This document shows positions 1 through 12,123 of a DNA stretch of 64,000 bases, one piece after another. The first letter of the stretch is position 1; the number at the start of each line of letters is the position of its first letter. Where the stretch lies: NCBI GenBank assembly GCA_015501075.1, contig JADNYJ010000002.1, positions 186,001-250,000 on the forward strand, in the 5' to 3' direction. Source of the DNA: Gymnopilus junonius. Lineage: Eukaryota; Basidiomycota; Agaricomycetes; Agaricales; Galerinaceae. Below the pieces are notes generated by a model. The model did no database searches. It saw only the letters and a program-made list of their open reading frames with translations, and was not told the DNA's origin. Made by a program: the position numbers and the translations under genes.

Positions 1-1438
1 ACTCCCGGCCAGATGATCAGCGTCTATGAACTTCCCAGCATGTATCTTCATGGGAAAAAGAGTCTGAAGATTGAGGGCGTCGTCGACTTTGAATGGTGCC
101 CCCTAGGTGACAAGGACAGAGAGGAAACTGGCTCCAGCGGAAAACCCGCCAAAAAGGCTCGAGAAAACATGTTGGTATACTGGACACCTGAAGTAGCAAA
201 CCAGCCCGCCCGAGTGACGCTGTTGTCATTCCCAAGCCGCACCATCCTAAGGCAAAAAAAATCTTTTCAATGTCACGGAGGTGATTATTTCTTGAATATT
301 CCTTTGATATATACTCATTTCCGCAGTGTAAACTATACTGGCAAAGCCAAGGTGATTTCCTGTGCGTCAAAGTAGACCGGCACACAAAAACGAAAAAGTC
401 AATTTTCTGTAATTTGGAAATTTTTCGAATGCGTGAAAAGGATTATCCCGTGGAGGTTGTTGAACTCAAGGTACGTGCCATTCTATCGTCGCCGTATTAC
501 CATAACTCAGAAACGTGTTTTACGATAGATACTGTTTTGGATTCTCCTGGGAACCCAAGGGCGAGCGATTTGCCATCGTTTCCAGTAATGATCCCAACCT
601 CGGCAACCCTGGCCCTGGTGTAACTATCAAGACTGATGTTAGCTTTTACCAACTCGATCGTGCTAAGAACGATTTCCGATTACTTCGTATGTACTTTCTT
701 ATCTCTGGTTTACAACCTCCAACACGTTATAGGCACACTGCCCTCGAGGACGAGTAATGCTATCAGGTGGTCCCCACGTGGACGACATGTCGTTCTTGCG
801 ACTGTTGGATCGTCGACCAAATCTGAGCTAGAATTCTGGGACCTCGATTTCAATTCAGACGACAGAAAAGAGGGTCAGACAGAGTGGGGAAGTGGCATCC
901 AACTGCTTGGCACGGCAGACCATTATGGAGTCACAGACGTTGAGTGGGATCCCAGTGGTAGATACCTTGCCACTAGTGCCAGCGCCTGGACTCACACGGT
1001 GAGTGCTTGTCTTCATTCCAATTTCTGGTCAATGAAACTGAGGCTGAATGCCACTAGCTCGAGAATGGATACGCAATATGGATTTCCGAGGCCAAGAGAT
1101 TATCAAGCACATCCAAGATCGATTCAAGCAATTCATCTGGCGCCCGCGACCTCCCACCCTTTGGCTAAGGAAAAGCAGAAAACAATTCGGAAAAATCTTC
1201 GCGAATACAGCCGTGCATTTGATGAAGAAGATGCTGCCGAGGAGAGTAACGTTAGCGCGGAACTTACTGCACTGCGTAAGAGGCTTGTTGACGAGTGGAA
1301 CGCGTGGCGTCTTCTTCGCAAGAAGGAGCTCGGGGAAGACGAAATCAAAAATATAGCGGACAGGAGGAGGTTAAGGAAGAAATTGAAGTATGGATCGACG
1401 AAGTCATTGAGCAGATTGAGGAGGTTATTGTAGAGTAA
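1..1438 (+). CDS. PRT1: Translation initiation factor eIF3 subunit b (3' part)
   Basis: eIF3b is the scaffold subunit of eIF3 and helps recruit the 43S complex in the cytoplasm. The window starts inside the gene, so the RRM and first beta-propeller blades are missing. Visible are WD-like stretches (FSWEPKGERFAIV, IRWSPRGRHVVLA, VEWDPSGRYLATS), the highly conserved segment ending IQDRFKQFIWRPRPP, and an acidic C-terminus ending EEVIVE. Introns fit at 281-326, 471-528, 687-732 and 999-1057. The frame must be corrected several times: an extra A in the A-run near 252, a missing T near 541, a missing G near 1089, a missing T near 1161 and a shift near 1345-1358. Each correction restores family sequence, so sequencing error is more likely than a pseudogene in this normally essential gene. 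Confidence 0.93.
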
Positions 1439-1683
1439 ATATCTTGTTTCCAACCTGACTGATGTATCCTGACTTGCTATTTTATGATTTCAATTCAATA
1501 CGTGTGAAAAAAGGCAGTTCAGACAAGACCGGCTGCGCACCTTTGTGAATAGCCGATTATTCCCGATAGATGGTCTGGGAATCTTATCAGATAAGCAACT
1601 ACGGACCTTCTCATTTATCTTCCTTGCCCTCATTCCACCACCTCCGTCCAGTTTCACCTCTACTTCGCACAGCTGTGCCTTCA

Positions 1684-3438
1684 ATGACCTCGATCAGTTC
1701 TTCATCGACGACCACATTGTGGGCTACTGGTATGTTTAAACAGTTCCGTAACACCATTTGAGTCTGAAGAAAGCTACCACAAGCTTCGAAGGAATGGGTC
1801 ATCCAGCCCAAGCCCAAGCCCGGTCGGAAGCCGAAGAAGGATGTAGCGTCCCCTTCCAAGACGGAAACTGAGGTATTTGGCTTAACTTCTTTATTTTTCA
1901 TTCGACACTGAGCTTTTCATATGTAGGCTGAGGGAAAAGGTCGGCGAATCCAAAACAGGTACTGACTCTCCTTATACTCGTCTATCACGCCAATATAGCT
2001 TTGTGTAGGGCCGCCCAAAGGGCATTTCGTGAGCGGAAGCAATCTCAGCTCTCGGAACTTCAGGCCCGAATCCAGCTGTATGAGCAAGGAGAGATCGAAA
2101 GAAATGTTGCTTTACAGAACATCGCCAAACGCCTAAAGGAAGAAAATGAAAGATTACGGCAAGAAAATCAGGCATTGCACGCCAGGATACTTCAAATGCA
2201 ACACCAATCAAATACTACTCAGGCGGCTAATCAATGCATTTCTCCTGGCGCGGATGGCGCGGACAAGAAACGCTGGAGAGACGAATCACCTAGCAACCTA
2301 TCAGTGCAGTCATCAACACACAAGAGGCAACGAAGGGATTCAAATTCTACATGCCCACCCCTGGTGGTTCCTTCTGCCCTTCATTTGCCTTCTCCGTCTT
2401 CTACGATTGTTTCCACACCAGAGCCCATTGATACACCACACTCACCCTTTGATTCGATTTCCTACGACCTTCAGCAGGAAATAAATACAAGTAATCTGAA
2501 CCGATTTAATGACCTTTCGGCGGAGGCAAAAAATACGATGGGCACCTTGCCTACGTTCCCTTCTTTTGGTTGTGGATTTTGCGATGAGAGGACTATTTGT
2601 GTCTGCCATGAAATCGCAGTTCAGCACGTGGCTGAAAACGCTGAACTCAAAGCAAATACTTTCACCGAAACACTTGTCGACCAGGGCAATAACACGATTA
2701 TACATTCGCCTGTGCAAGTTGCACGGCCTTCGATCCTGGACAACTTGCCAGAATATCAGCCTCCGGTTGCACTTCGTAGGCGCTCTAGTGGTGTTCTGGT
2801 TAATTCAGTGTTTCCTGTGGAAGCAGGTGGTACAAACGGCACACTAGATGCAATTGCTCTGGTGATCCTTCAAATTGCCTCGCCTGCGGCGATGACCCTT
2901 TCGGAAAGGCGTTCTGTTCGGCCATTGAAAAGTCCACCTCAGAACAGCTAGCCTGTGCAATTGCCCGCAGATGCAAATCAGTTCATCCGATAGGCATTGC
3001 TGCCGTGTCGATGGGTCTGGCTGTGCAGATTGCCCGTCTTCTTTATCCTCTGAGCATGCTGACCTTATGCCCACAAATGATGCATGGAGACAGCTCAAAG
3101 CCCATCCAAACGTCGAATTTGCAGATCTTTCGCTTCTTGCAGAAGTTGTTTCTAGCCGATCCAAGTGTTCAGGGCCTCGACTAATGGCATCCCCAGCACC
3201 GCAGAATGTCAGAGTAGGTCGTGTCTCCAATGGTCCACGACGCGAGGGCGCGTCATCTCCACCAAAATAGTCCCCAAGAGGTATTGCTGGAATGTGGCCG
3301 CAGAAGATTACGACAGGTTCATGCGACGGCGTACGGGAAGCTCTACGTTTGCTTGACGCGAAATTTCATGACCACCTGGTGCCTCAGAACTCTATTTGTA
3401 GCAAATTCAATCGTAGCATCTTTTATATTGAAGTTTAA
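1684..3438 (+). CDS. hapX: HapX-type bZIP iron regulator
   Basis: HapX binds the CCAAT-binding complex and controls iron-consuming and iron-uptake genes in fungi. The N-terminus carries the Hap4-like CBC-binding motif ASKEWVIQPKPKPGRKP, followed by the bZIP basic region NRAAQRAFRERK and a coiled coil (about 2030-2200). Two cysteine-rich regions follow: CGFC...CVC at about 2569-2600, and a CSGDPSNCLACGDDPFG block at about 2855-2905. Three introns fit canonically (1730-1783, 1873-1926, 1959-2008), and the first joins ACT-G to CT-TCG so that the Hap4 motif is made in frame. The start at 1684 (MTSISSSS) is the nearest ATG to that motif; 1570 is possible. Frame slips near 2845, 3070, 3265 and 3335 are needed to read the conserved C-terminus, which then ends at 3436-3438. 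Each slip is a single-base type. Confidence 0.86.
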
Positions 3439-3852
3439 TTCAGCAAACTTGGGCCATTGATTTGAAGCATGCACGTGCATGTGAACCTAAAACCATATAT
3501 AGAAAACCTTGTCATAGGGAGTGGATAAATTTTGCAAGTAAGAGCAGTTCCGAAAACTGGGGAAAGGAAGCGCAGAGACATCCAGGCGTAAATTCTCAGT
3601 GTACGTTACCATTCCTGACATAAAATCACGACTTCATGCGCTCATACCCCTGTGGAAAGCTGGCGATAATTCGAGGTTACTTACATTGTATAAAGGAGCT
3701 TTGAAAGATATCGTAAGATTGCGGATCAGGTATCATACATGAGTCTCCACGACTAGAATTTTCACCGACTCCTGTTCATGCTCTGAGTGCGACTGAATCT
3801 ATTGGCCGAGTCCCTGTTTTGAAGGAGACATAAAAATATCGTTGGTATGCTT
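3439..3852. other. Convergent intergenic spacer
   Basis: This spacer lies between the 3' ends of the HapX gene and the PPR gene. It contains a short palindrome around a CACGTG core at about 3466-3481. I see no coding segment, RNA gene or repeat in it. Confidence 0.5.
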
Positions 3853-6207
3853 TCAATATCGCCCGGATTTGATGGTAATAGTCTTGCGCCGAGCGGTCGT
3901 AGACCTTAGTCTTGTCGCGACTGATGGGCTTAGAGCACGGAAATGATAAAGCATTTCAGGGAGATCAGCCGTTTTCAAAGCCTCTGGAAAAGGTTGAACG
4001 TAGCTCCACAGTGTCATCAATAATTTCCGGGCAGCTTCATGGGACCCCGCGGTATAGAAAGAACTGACCAGGGCATCAACGGATGCGACATCAGGTGCAA
4101 TATCAGCTGCAACCATCTCCTTGAATGTCCGCATGGCCGACTCCGAATCACGACGACGGGCGTAGGCTGTGATAATACTAGTGTACATTGCGACATTGGA
4201 TTGACACCTGATTTCTCTGCGGTTTTCATGACTTCGAACGCACCAGCGAAGTTTCCGGACAAGGCGTATCCTTCCACAAGTGCACCGAAGTGATATTCAT
4301 TTGGATGCATTCCCCTTGCCATCAGAGTTCGGAGGACACGATGAGCCGATTCGACGTCCATGTGGAGGACGGAATGTCGTCGAATCCGTAAGAATACCAT
4401 GACACTATCGCTCATTACTCCTCGGCTCTAAATGATTTCAAGAGTGGATTGGCGAGGGCACGATAAGACAAGTGTTTGTCAAATGCAATACCGCCTGTTG
4501 GATCAAAGGGATCTCCGGCGTGCAAGAGACGAAGTTGTTTTCGACGCTTTGGACCCCTTAACCTAGGAGACCACGCACCGGGAATGAACATGTCCTTTTC
4601 GTCACGAAAATACGGGCAACAACGGGGTGCATATGTTTGAGAGACGGACTGATATTCGAAGGCGAAAGTTTGCGAAGGACCTGGAAGAGGGTCCGAGGTC
4701 GAGGGACATTAATCTTGTTCATATACGAAAGTAAGATCTCCAAGGTTCTAGCATTTGGGCGTATATTGTTGGAATGCATGACCGAAAAAATAGCTGGTAC
4801 GAATCCCAAGCCTTGACGATTGAGGATTCCTCGCAATAGCACGTTACATATCCGAGTTGTGAGAGAGATCCGCGAGACGTCTAAATGAGGGGTTTCTCCT
4901 TCATCAAAACCCTCCATAAGGCTCTCAAACGCTTCAATGGCTTGGGGAGCAGAAAGTTTTAAGGCTATGCGTACTGCAGTATTACCTTGCCCACGTAAGA
5001 AATATGCGTGCATAAACGACGCTACAAGATTGGGCGAGATAAAATTTCCCGATGAATTCATATCCTTCCCTAGAGCAATCGCTTCGTCGAAGGCGACTTT
5101 CCGAATGAGATAATTCATGAAGATAGCGCAAGTGTTTGAATCAGGCTTTAAGAACGATCCGGACAATTGCGGAAGTTCGAAAGACACCGATGACTCGGTT
5201 GTGGCTGCGCGAGACGACACAATGATTGGAACTATGTTCGAGATACTCTCAGTATCGAACAACATTAAAAGGCGGGCAGTGCTTGATAAATCATCGGTGT
5301 CCAAGGAGGACTGAATGAGTCGATTGACAACAGAGATCCTTGCTTCTGGATTTAGATCAAACAGGCTGTCGAGAGCATTCTGACGGACTTGAGAATCGGC
5401 ACCATATCTCCGGTATAGATTGCTGATCAAAGAGTGAGTAGTTGCGTCCATCTGAAAGCCAGCTGCCTTCATATCCCGAAGACATGCTTTAGCACTTTCC
5501 AGATCATCATTTCGCAAACAGCCTGAAAGAATGATGTGATACGTCCTTCGCGTCGGGGATATACCCGCAGCTTGGAATTCTTCTGGTATTCGTCGAAGAA
5601 GGGAAAATCTTTGGCTCTCCAGTAAAGCCAAAGCACGCCAGTTGAGAAGCCTCAGGGTGGTATGGCCAATATGGTTGGATGCTGAAGCAACGACTCCAAG
5701 CATGATATCCCAGTTTGACGACTTGGCGAGGTGGAAAGAGACGGATTCATAAGCGCTCGCATTAAGTGTGCACCCCAGCTTGTAGGCGAGGTCGAGAACC
5801 TGCAGGGAATAATGGGGAGTTTGGGACTGTGCCAGCTCCTTGACTGTTTCTCGTAACCTTTTCCTATCAGAAAAGAAGGCAAACAGAGGATGGAAATCTT
5901 TAATGAATTGCAAAATCTTTTCTTGGGCCAAATTGGATGCTAACGCATTGATGACGCGTTCCAATTCGGGAGCGCTGCTCTGAGAATGTGGGTATTTTGG
6001 GACATTCTCGACGCATTCGACTCGATCTCTTGAAGACGCTGAGGAAGTTGACGGAACAACAGCTCTTGCGTGTCGAGTGGAGGAGGGACGTCGGCCAGAA
6101 CTGAACACTGGTCTGCATGCTAGGTGCTTGCATGTTAAGATGATCGATTCCAGATGTCGCTTCTGAGCAAAGAAAGACCTCTGGAGCATGGACAGACGGT
6201 AAAGCAC
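3853..6207 (-). CDS. Pentatricopeptide-repeat protein, probably mitochondrial
   Basis: PPR proteins bind organellar RNA and act in mitochondrial RNA processing or translation. The start at 6207 gives a basic, hydroxylated N-terminus (MLYRLSMLQRSFFAQKR...) that fits a mitochondrial presequence. About 35-residue repeats are visible, such as SPTRRTYHIILSGCLRNDDL...MKAAGF, MHPNEYHFGALVEGYALSGN and MYTSIITAYARRRDSESAM. The long first frame ends at 4558, but PPR sequence continues in other frames (4415-4017 and 4188-3853). A single-base loss near 4200 (EKSGV then SNVAMYTS) and one or two slips between 4420 and 4570 join them. I read this as one gene of about 770 residues with sequence errors. No specific RNA target can be assigned. 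Confidence 0.8.
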
Positions 6208-6539
6208 CCAGGAGGACGGACCGCGTACGCAGATCTGGCATTTCGAAGGTCAGAAGACAGGATGAAGAAAAAAAATGAAAAAGCCCCAGACCTTCTGCAA
6301 AAGTAATGTGAGTGACTATAATATGTGCACCATGGAATACAGGTGGAGCCTCTGTTCAGCAGACTCAAGAAACCACTGTCAAGTGGGACAGAACAGTTTT
6401 ACGAGCCTTTGCAGAGTCGCAGACGGGTTCCGAGTCGGGATATGCCTGGCTTCTCACGCGCTTCTTATGTAAGTCGCCAATCGCAACTCCAAAGTTGTCG
6501 CGTAAATGCAGCCATCGAATGGTTCAGGAGTCAATCGCA
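6208..6539. promoter_or_regulatory. Divergent promoter region, PPR gene / DMT transporter
   Basis: This interval separates two divergently transcribed genes and must hold both promoters. An open frame upstream of 6540 could extend the transporter N-terminus, but it lacks the usual composition. No specific sites are recognised. Confidence 0.4.
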
Positions 6540-8113
6540 ATGGACACTTTGCAAGACGATAGCGCGACAGCTCTCCAAGAGCCTCGAAAACGGCGTTCTT
6601 CTTACCACAGGGACTATTTCATCGGCATTGGCCTTCTGTTGCTCGTCGTCTTGCTGTGGACTTCATCTAATTTCGTTACACAAGTATGCGACACGTCCTA
6701 GATTCCCCCCAAATCGTATCTCATTGCACATGCTAGGATATATATGAAGGTGGATACGACAAGCCCTTTCTGTTAGCTCCTTTGTGTATTACCTTCTTTG
6801 GCACTCAACACATTTATGTCGCAGAATTACGTACATGAACACCAGCTCTTTCGCTCTGTACCTAATCCCCTTCCTTGTTCGGAAGTGGAGAACACGACTC
6901 GGGATCAAGCCAAGATCATATCCGGTAGAAAGGTGTGTTATCTTATAATAGTTCACCTCTGTAAGGCTTTTAATTGGTTGCAGGTCTTCAATAGAATACC
7001 AACGTCTAGGCAACGATGACGATCGTAACGTATGTCTGTACATCCTTGCATCCTATATATGATCTCTGATATCCTCCTAGTCTTCCCTTCGTCAACCTGA
7101 CTTTCTTCCCGAAAGCCACATAACTCAAGTTCATCAGTCTCTTCCTCTGACCGAGCGAGAGACAGCCAGTCTGGCTTTCACCTTCTGTTTGATCTGGTTT
7201 GCTGCCAACTGGTCTGTTAATGCTTCTCTTGGTTACACCAGTGTGGCAAGCGCCACTATCCTTTCCAGCATGAGTGGTGCGTAGGATTTCAAATTTCTTT
7301 TCAGGATTATAAATCAAAAGTGCTGCAGGATTCTTTACTCTGGCCTTTGGTCGGTTGTTCCACGTCGAAGTGCTCACCGTTCTGAAGATAGGTGCTGTTT
7401 TTACAAGGTTGGTTTATTTTGACCCTGATTTCGTAGCCTGCCTTATTCTCTTTTGCAGTTTCACTGGGGTCGTTCTTGTTTCTAAATCTGATTCAGAAAC
7501 GAAGAGGCTCTGGGGCTCAGCATCACATCATACACTCCATGAAATGAACGTCGATTCCCGCGCAACCTTTGGAGACGCGTTGGCCCTCGTCTCAGCTCTG
7601 TTCTATGCAATGTATGTAGTTCTCCTCAAAGTTCAGATCAAATCAGAGGCAAGGGTCGATATGCAATTATTCTTTGGCTTCGTTGGACTCTTCAACATAC
7701 TTGTGTGTTGGCCCATTGGTGTCGTCCTCCACCTAGCAAGGATAGAAATTTTTGAGTTGCCTCCTAATACGAAAGCCCTTTATGCGGTCTTAGTAAACGT
7801 ATGTCCTGAATTGTGTGCTGTGCTATTCTAGATTCTGACTCTGTGGCCATTCTTTCAGATGGCCATTACTCTGTCAAGTGACTATCTTTATGTCCTTGCA
7901 ATGCTCAAGACAACGCCCTTAGTTGTAACAATTGGTCTGAGTCTCACCATTCCTGTCGCTGTCTTGGGGGATTTCATACGTAACAAGCCAATTCATGGTC
8001 AGGTTATCGTTGGCGCATTGTTGGTGTTGTGCAGTTTTTTGGCCGTTGGTTCGGAAGATTCAAGGGAAGATGTGGAAGATGCACCTATACCCATAGCAGA
8101 GGATACCCCATGA
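6540..8113 (+). CDS. DMT-superfamily transporter, SLC35F5/YML018C-like
   Basis: This is a predicted multi-pass membrane transporter of the drug/metabolite (EamA) superfamily, closest by eye to fungal YML018C and animal SLC35F5. The gene is split into about eight exons. A soluble N-terminus is followed by a first membrane segment (YFIGIGLLLLVVLLWTSSNF). The next exons give YEGGYDKPFL, then YMNTSSFALYLIPFLVRKWR, then an exon with ASLAFTFCLIWFAANW and YTSVASATILSSMS, and finally a C-terminal helix set. The tail (SREDVEDAPIPIAEDTP) is acidic. The residue order matches the family, but the substrate and membrane are unknown. The start at 6540 (MDTLQDD) is chosen for a typical short cytosolic N-terminus. 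Confidence 0.85.
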
Positions 8114-8228
8114 AGGTATAGGATGCCTCAACCTTGGACTGCTGATCATTTAGACACTCCCTAATGAACACGTCATATTACAGGCACTGTATAGTAATTG
8201 TATATTATTTGGGTACTGGTAAATGCAA

Positions 8229-9128
8229 TTAGTCCATGGTAATCCCTTTGTCTCTAATCTGAGAGGTAATGATACAAGATTGTGGGTTACCATCTAACTG
8301 GGCAACCCATTGCCGCGCAGTAGACTGATATCCTATATCTGACAGAAGTGGTGCCAAAAAAATTTGCGGGGCAAAAAATGTGCCAGCTTGATTATATGCG
8401 TCAGGCGTGTTGACAGGGTGATTCGTGGCTCTTTGGTCCGTTGAATTGCTTTGAAATGGCTGAACAAACCCACTATGGATCAAGATGGTAATAAAGCCAT
8501 GACAAGAACGAAGGCTTTCAAGAATAGAAAAAATGTTTCTGGAAACGATACTCAAAGGCGAGGTAGAGTATAGCTGTTCGGCTCTGAATCGGTCCAGCCA
8601 GTAAAAAGAGTCAATTGAATGTACGGCCAACATGCCTAGATCCATCCCCTGCACGTTCTTCGCATGGTATTGGGGCAAGTACGCCAATGTCGCAGAGAGT
8701 TGTTCTGAAGAAGTCGGACGAAAAATATGAACGCGCCCCAGACATCGCTCAACGACTGGTATGACAGACTTAGAAGGCAGTAGGGCCTGCAAGCGGTCCA
8801 AAAGAACATCATGAAGTCGTGAAATCCGAAAGTGGCCATCGAGATCCATGATGAACGCGGCCCTGTCCCACCCCCCAACGAACTCTGAGAGGTAATGAGC
8901 AGGCATGATGCATGTGGCCACGAGAAAATGAAGCAGATGTGTCTTCCCGCTTCCCGGACGGCCTTGGATTTGAATCACGTCGCCAGCATTCAACGAGGAG
9001 CGAGACCCGTTGGGCTCGCCTGCTATAGCGGACAAGTACGAATCAAGCGAAGGAATGCCGGTCGGGCCATATGGCTTTACTAAATGGAAGGGGTGAGGAC
9101 AAGAAGAACATAACTCGATGCAGCGCAC
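8229..9128 (-). CDS. XRCC2: XRCC2-like RAD51 paralogue
   Basis: RAD51 paralogues assist strand exchange in homologous recombination. This intronless 299-codon frame has a Walker A motif GRPGSGKT at about residues 56-63. It is followed by HFLVATCIMPAHY and AAFIMDLDGHFRISRLHDVLLDRL, the layout of XRCC2 (P-loop, then a DxDxHF-type strand). A HSIDSFYW strand at about residue 167 would be the Walker B region. The C-terminal part (RQWVAQLDGNPQSCIITSQI) fits a RecA-fold end. Length is close to the family norm. It is transcribed away from the coiled-coil gene at 9467. DMC1 or RAD57 are less likely because the N-terminal HhH domain is absent. Confidence 0.8.
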   Translation of the reverse strand: MRCIELCSSCPHPFHLVKPYGPTGIPSLDSYLSAIAGEPNGSRSSLNAGDVIQIQGRPGSGKTHLLHFLVATCIMPAHYLSEFVGGWDRAAFIMDLDGHFRISRLHDVLLDRLQALLPSKSVIPVVERCLGRVHIFRPTSSEQLSATLAYLPQYHAKNVQGMDLGMLAVHSIDSFYWLDRFRAEQLYSTSPLSIVSRNIFSILESLRSCHGFITILIHSGFVQPFQSNSTDQRATNHPVNTPDAYNQAGTFFAPQIFLAPLLSDIGYQSTARQWVAQLDGNPQSCIITSQIRDKGITMD

Positions 9129-9466
9129 TTTTCTGCTGTACGGAGGTCAGTAGCTACGATGAGGGATAATCAGGACAAGGACGTTTGGTAAGTCAGGGTA
9201 ATTAGCGCACCTGCTGGAGGGATTCAGATTGGAATATCACGAAGCAATTGGTCCGCTGTTGTGTCGTCCATTGTCACGAAGGAGGGTGATGGTGCATGGC
9301 CAAGGAACAACCGAAATCAAAAATTATCTTGCGCTTGTACCTTGAATAGCCGCTTTTCGTTCTTTTTCTGATTCACTTACTGAGAACTGCACACACGACC
9401 CTTTGGCTTGTGCTGGTCATCGTAGCCATCCTATTTACGACTTACGACCTTCAAGACTAGCACGAC
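9129..9466. promoter_or_regulatory. Divergent promoter region, XRCC2 / coiled-coil gene
   Basis: This is spacer between two head-to-head genes. It contains pyrimidine-rich stretches near 9355-9375. No coding segment was seen. A short 5' exon of the XRCC2 gene cannot be excluded. Confidence 0.35.
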
Positions 9467-11853
9467 ATGGCGACCACGTCGGACAAAATCAAGCCCCGCC
9501 TCTAAACGCGTGTCCTCCCTCCTCGCCCTCACAAACTGTATCTCCCTCTTTGACCCGAGGTGCCACTGCCCCGCTCAGCAGCTCTCCTCGACTTTCAACT
9601 CTTAATTCCGGCGCATCTCGCCGTCCTGCCGCGAAAAGCTCTTCTCCTACCCCTAATGCAGAAGTGAATGAGGCTCTTGCAGCCTCTCTCAAGCAGGAAA
9701 CTGACCAGAAGGAACAGGTATGCAAATGACTGGATTTCCGTATCTTTTCGTTAACTGATGGCACATCCACCTTCTCAGCTTCTTGTCCAAATCCAGGAAA
9801 GGACCAACTAATCTCAAACTATATCATCGAAAGCAGCAACCTGACCTCCGCACTTTCCAGTGCAGAAACAAGACTCAGCGAGCTGTATGCAGAACAGTCA
9901 CGATGGGAAATGGAAATGGCCAGCGTATGGATATCTCGGACAAATTAAGAGAACAAGTGCGCGACTTGGAGAAGGAGAAACGGGATCTGCAGAGAAGGTA
10001 TAACGAACAGGTAGCAATTTCATCATTTGTCGCTTTCTTCTTGTTTTGACTTTTCTTTTCCAGACAGCAACGTTCGATGCGGAGCGCCAGGCCTTCTACG
10101 ACAATGAACAGCATCTCAAATCCCGTATCCAGTCCCTTTCTCAAGCTCGCAAAACATTGCCGCCTGCTGTATTGACCAGAAACGGAAGATATCCAACAGA
10201 CGAAGAGCAGGCTGTAATACACAACCAAGTACCTGAAACTAAGCAGGACCTTAACGACCCGGAGAACGAGCCCGCGGAGATGACATCTCTCAAGCTGGAG
10301 TTATCAACCACTCTTACGTCATATTCATCCTTACAGAGTACTCTCATCTTGATGCAGACACAATTGGTGGATCTCAAGAGGGTCAATCAAGAACTTCAGG
10401 AGGAAAATGAAAGCTATATGATTCTCCTGAGAGAGAAGACACTCAGCGGACAGTTCGACCTCATCAGGCAAGTCGGGGTAGCAAGCAGTGATGGGGACGA
10501 CTCTTCTGCGACCGAGGAAAATGAAAGTACAGATGTCAGCAGCATGGGCAGTCTTAATCGAACCCCTCTGGATAGAGTCGAAGAGGAGTCAGAAGTTATG
10601 CCATCAGATGATCTAGAAGAATTGTCTAGTCAAGATGTACTTCATTCTTCCCGTGGTGCTCGCCATGGCAGGCCAGAACGCAAACGTACATCTTCCACAC
10701 ATTTCAGTCGCGGGGAGTCGTTGGCTGATCTCCCTATCACGGGCCCTGGGCTGGACCTAGCAGCTGAACTCGGACGTGCTGAGAATAAGGACATTCTAGC
10801 GGGCAATGTCATCGACGATCGTGAACGCTCTGCTCTCCCTGCGAAGGCAAGAAAGGGTAAGAAAAGCCAGGACGGCTATAAAATTCCTCACTCGGAAAGC
10901 GCTGGATTGGACTCGTCGATCTCGAACGCGGATATTGATGCTCTCCGAACAGAGGTCAAGTCACTGAAGGATGCCAATAAAGCCCTCTCACTATATGCTT
11001 CGAAGATCATTGATCGTATTATTGCCCAGGAAGGGTTTGAACACGTCTTGGCCGTCGACTACGAGAAGAACCCTGAACCTCCCACACTTCCACGGCTATT
11101 CCTCGTTCCAACGCTTACAAGTCGCGGCCATTCAGTCAGCCAACTGCTAGATCACAGTCGGTTAATTTCGGGCGTCCTTCAAATGCTGAAGTAAAACCAA
11201 TCTCGACAAGTTCGTCCGCATCCGATCCTAAAGCGAAGAGGCGTTCGCTATCTTTTGATTGGTCGTCCTTTTCTCTCTTTAATGCTGAAAAGAAACCAGA
11301 GCCAGCTCCAAGCCTTCGCCCTCTGACCTTGAAGCCAGGCGCAGCGCATGTCACTGGTGCTCGAAAGCTCGAAACAGTAGAGGATGAAGAGGACCGTAAA
11401 GAGAGAGAAAGATTACATGCTACAATGAAATTAATGGGCATTCAACCTCCCGCCCAGTCTGCATCGCGTTCTCCTGTCCCACCTGCTGCGGAACGGTCAT
11501 CTAGCGCACCGAACCCTACTACAAAAAGCAACCGACGCTTCTCTCTGTTCGGGTCAAGGACATCGAGCGAAAAATCGGATGTACCTGTAAATAACTCTCC
11601 TTCGGAACCTGGTCAATTTAACCAATCTCCCTTCGGCCTGACGGAAGAGGCCCTGGAACATGCTGAAGCGCAGAACTCTCTTGCTGCCCTCGATGCACGG
11701 GAGCGTGACTTAAGCGCTGAAATTGCCAAAGGTGCAGCCGGTGGCTTCACAGAGATTGCAAGAAGAACTAGCAGAAGAGGTAGGAAGAGTGCTGGAGGTA
11801 GCAGTGGAAGCACTGTATGGAGTGCCGGAATGAGCGGCCATGGCGATGACTAA
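9467..11853 (+). CDS. Coiled-coil protein of unknown function
   Basis: The product begins with a Ser/Pro/Ala-rich disordered stretch. A long coiled coil follows (EQVRDLEKEKRDLQRRYNEQ, DAERQAFYDNEQHLKSRIQ, LVDLKRVNQELQEENESY), then an acidic linker, a second short coiled coil (IDALRTEVKSLKDANKAL) and a C-terminal region with LHATMKLMGIQPP and RRFSLFGSRTSS. Introns fit at about 9718-9778, 9808-9812 and 10012-10062. Two frame slips are needed: between ATG 9467 (MATTSDKIKPRL) and the Pro/Ser-rich frame, and near 11095 before ARSQSVNFGRPSNAEV. It may be a Sec2-like or cytoskeletal adaptor, but nothing in the sequence proves that. It recalls hypothetical proteins conserved in basidiomycetes. Confidence 0.7.
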
Positions 11854-12123
11854 CGAATTATTCTCTTTTGAACTGCAGGAGCTAGGATATTTTTGTGTAT
11901 GATTGGTTAAATGTTACATGTATCATGGGACAGTCATTGTTACTTGTAATATCGTCGCCTAACATGAATAAATCTAGGTGGACTAATATTATACCCTGCT
12001 TTTGTATCTATGTAATGCACTGAAATTTGGTGGACGCAATTGACTAGAAAGAACCGCTTTCTCCAGGGGGTTGGAACGGCAAGGAAGTTCTGTTTCTTCA
12101 TGATTTACCTTTTGTACCGTGAA

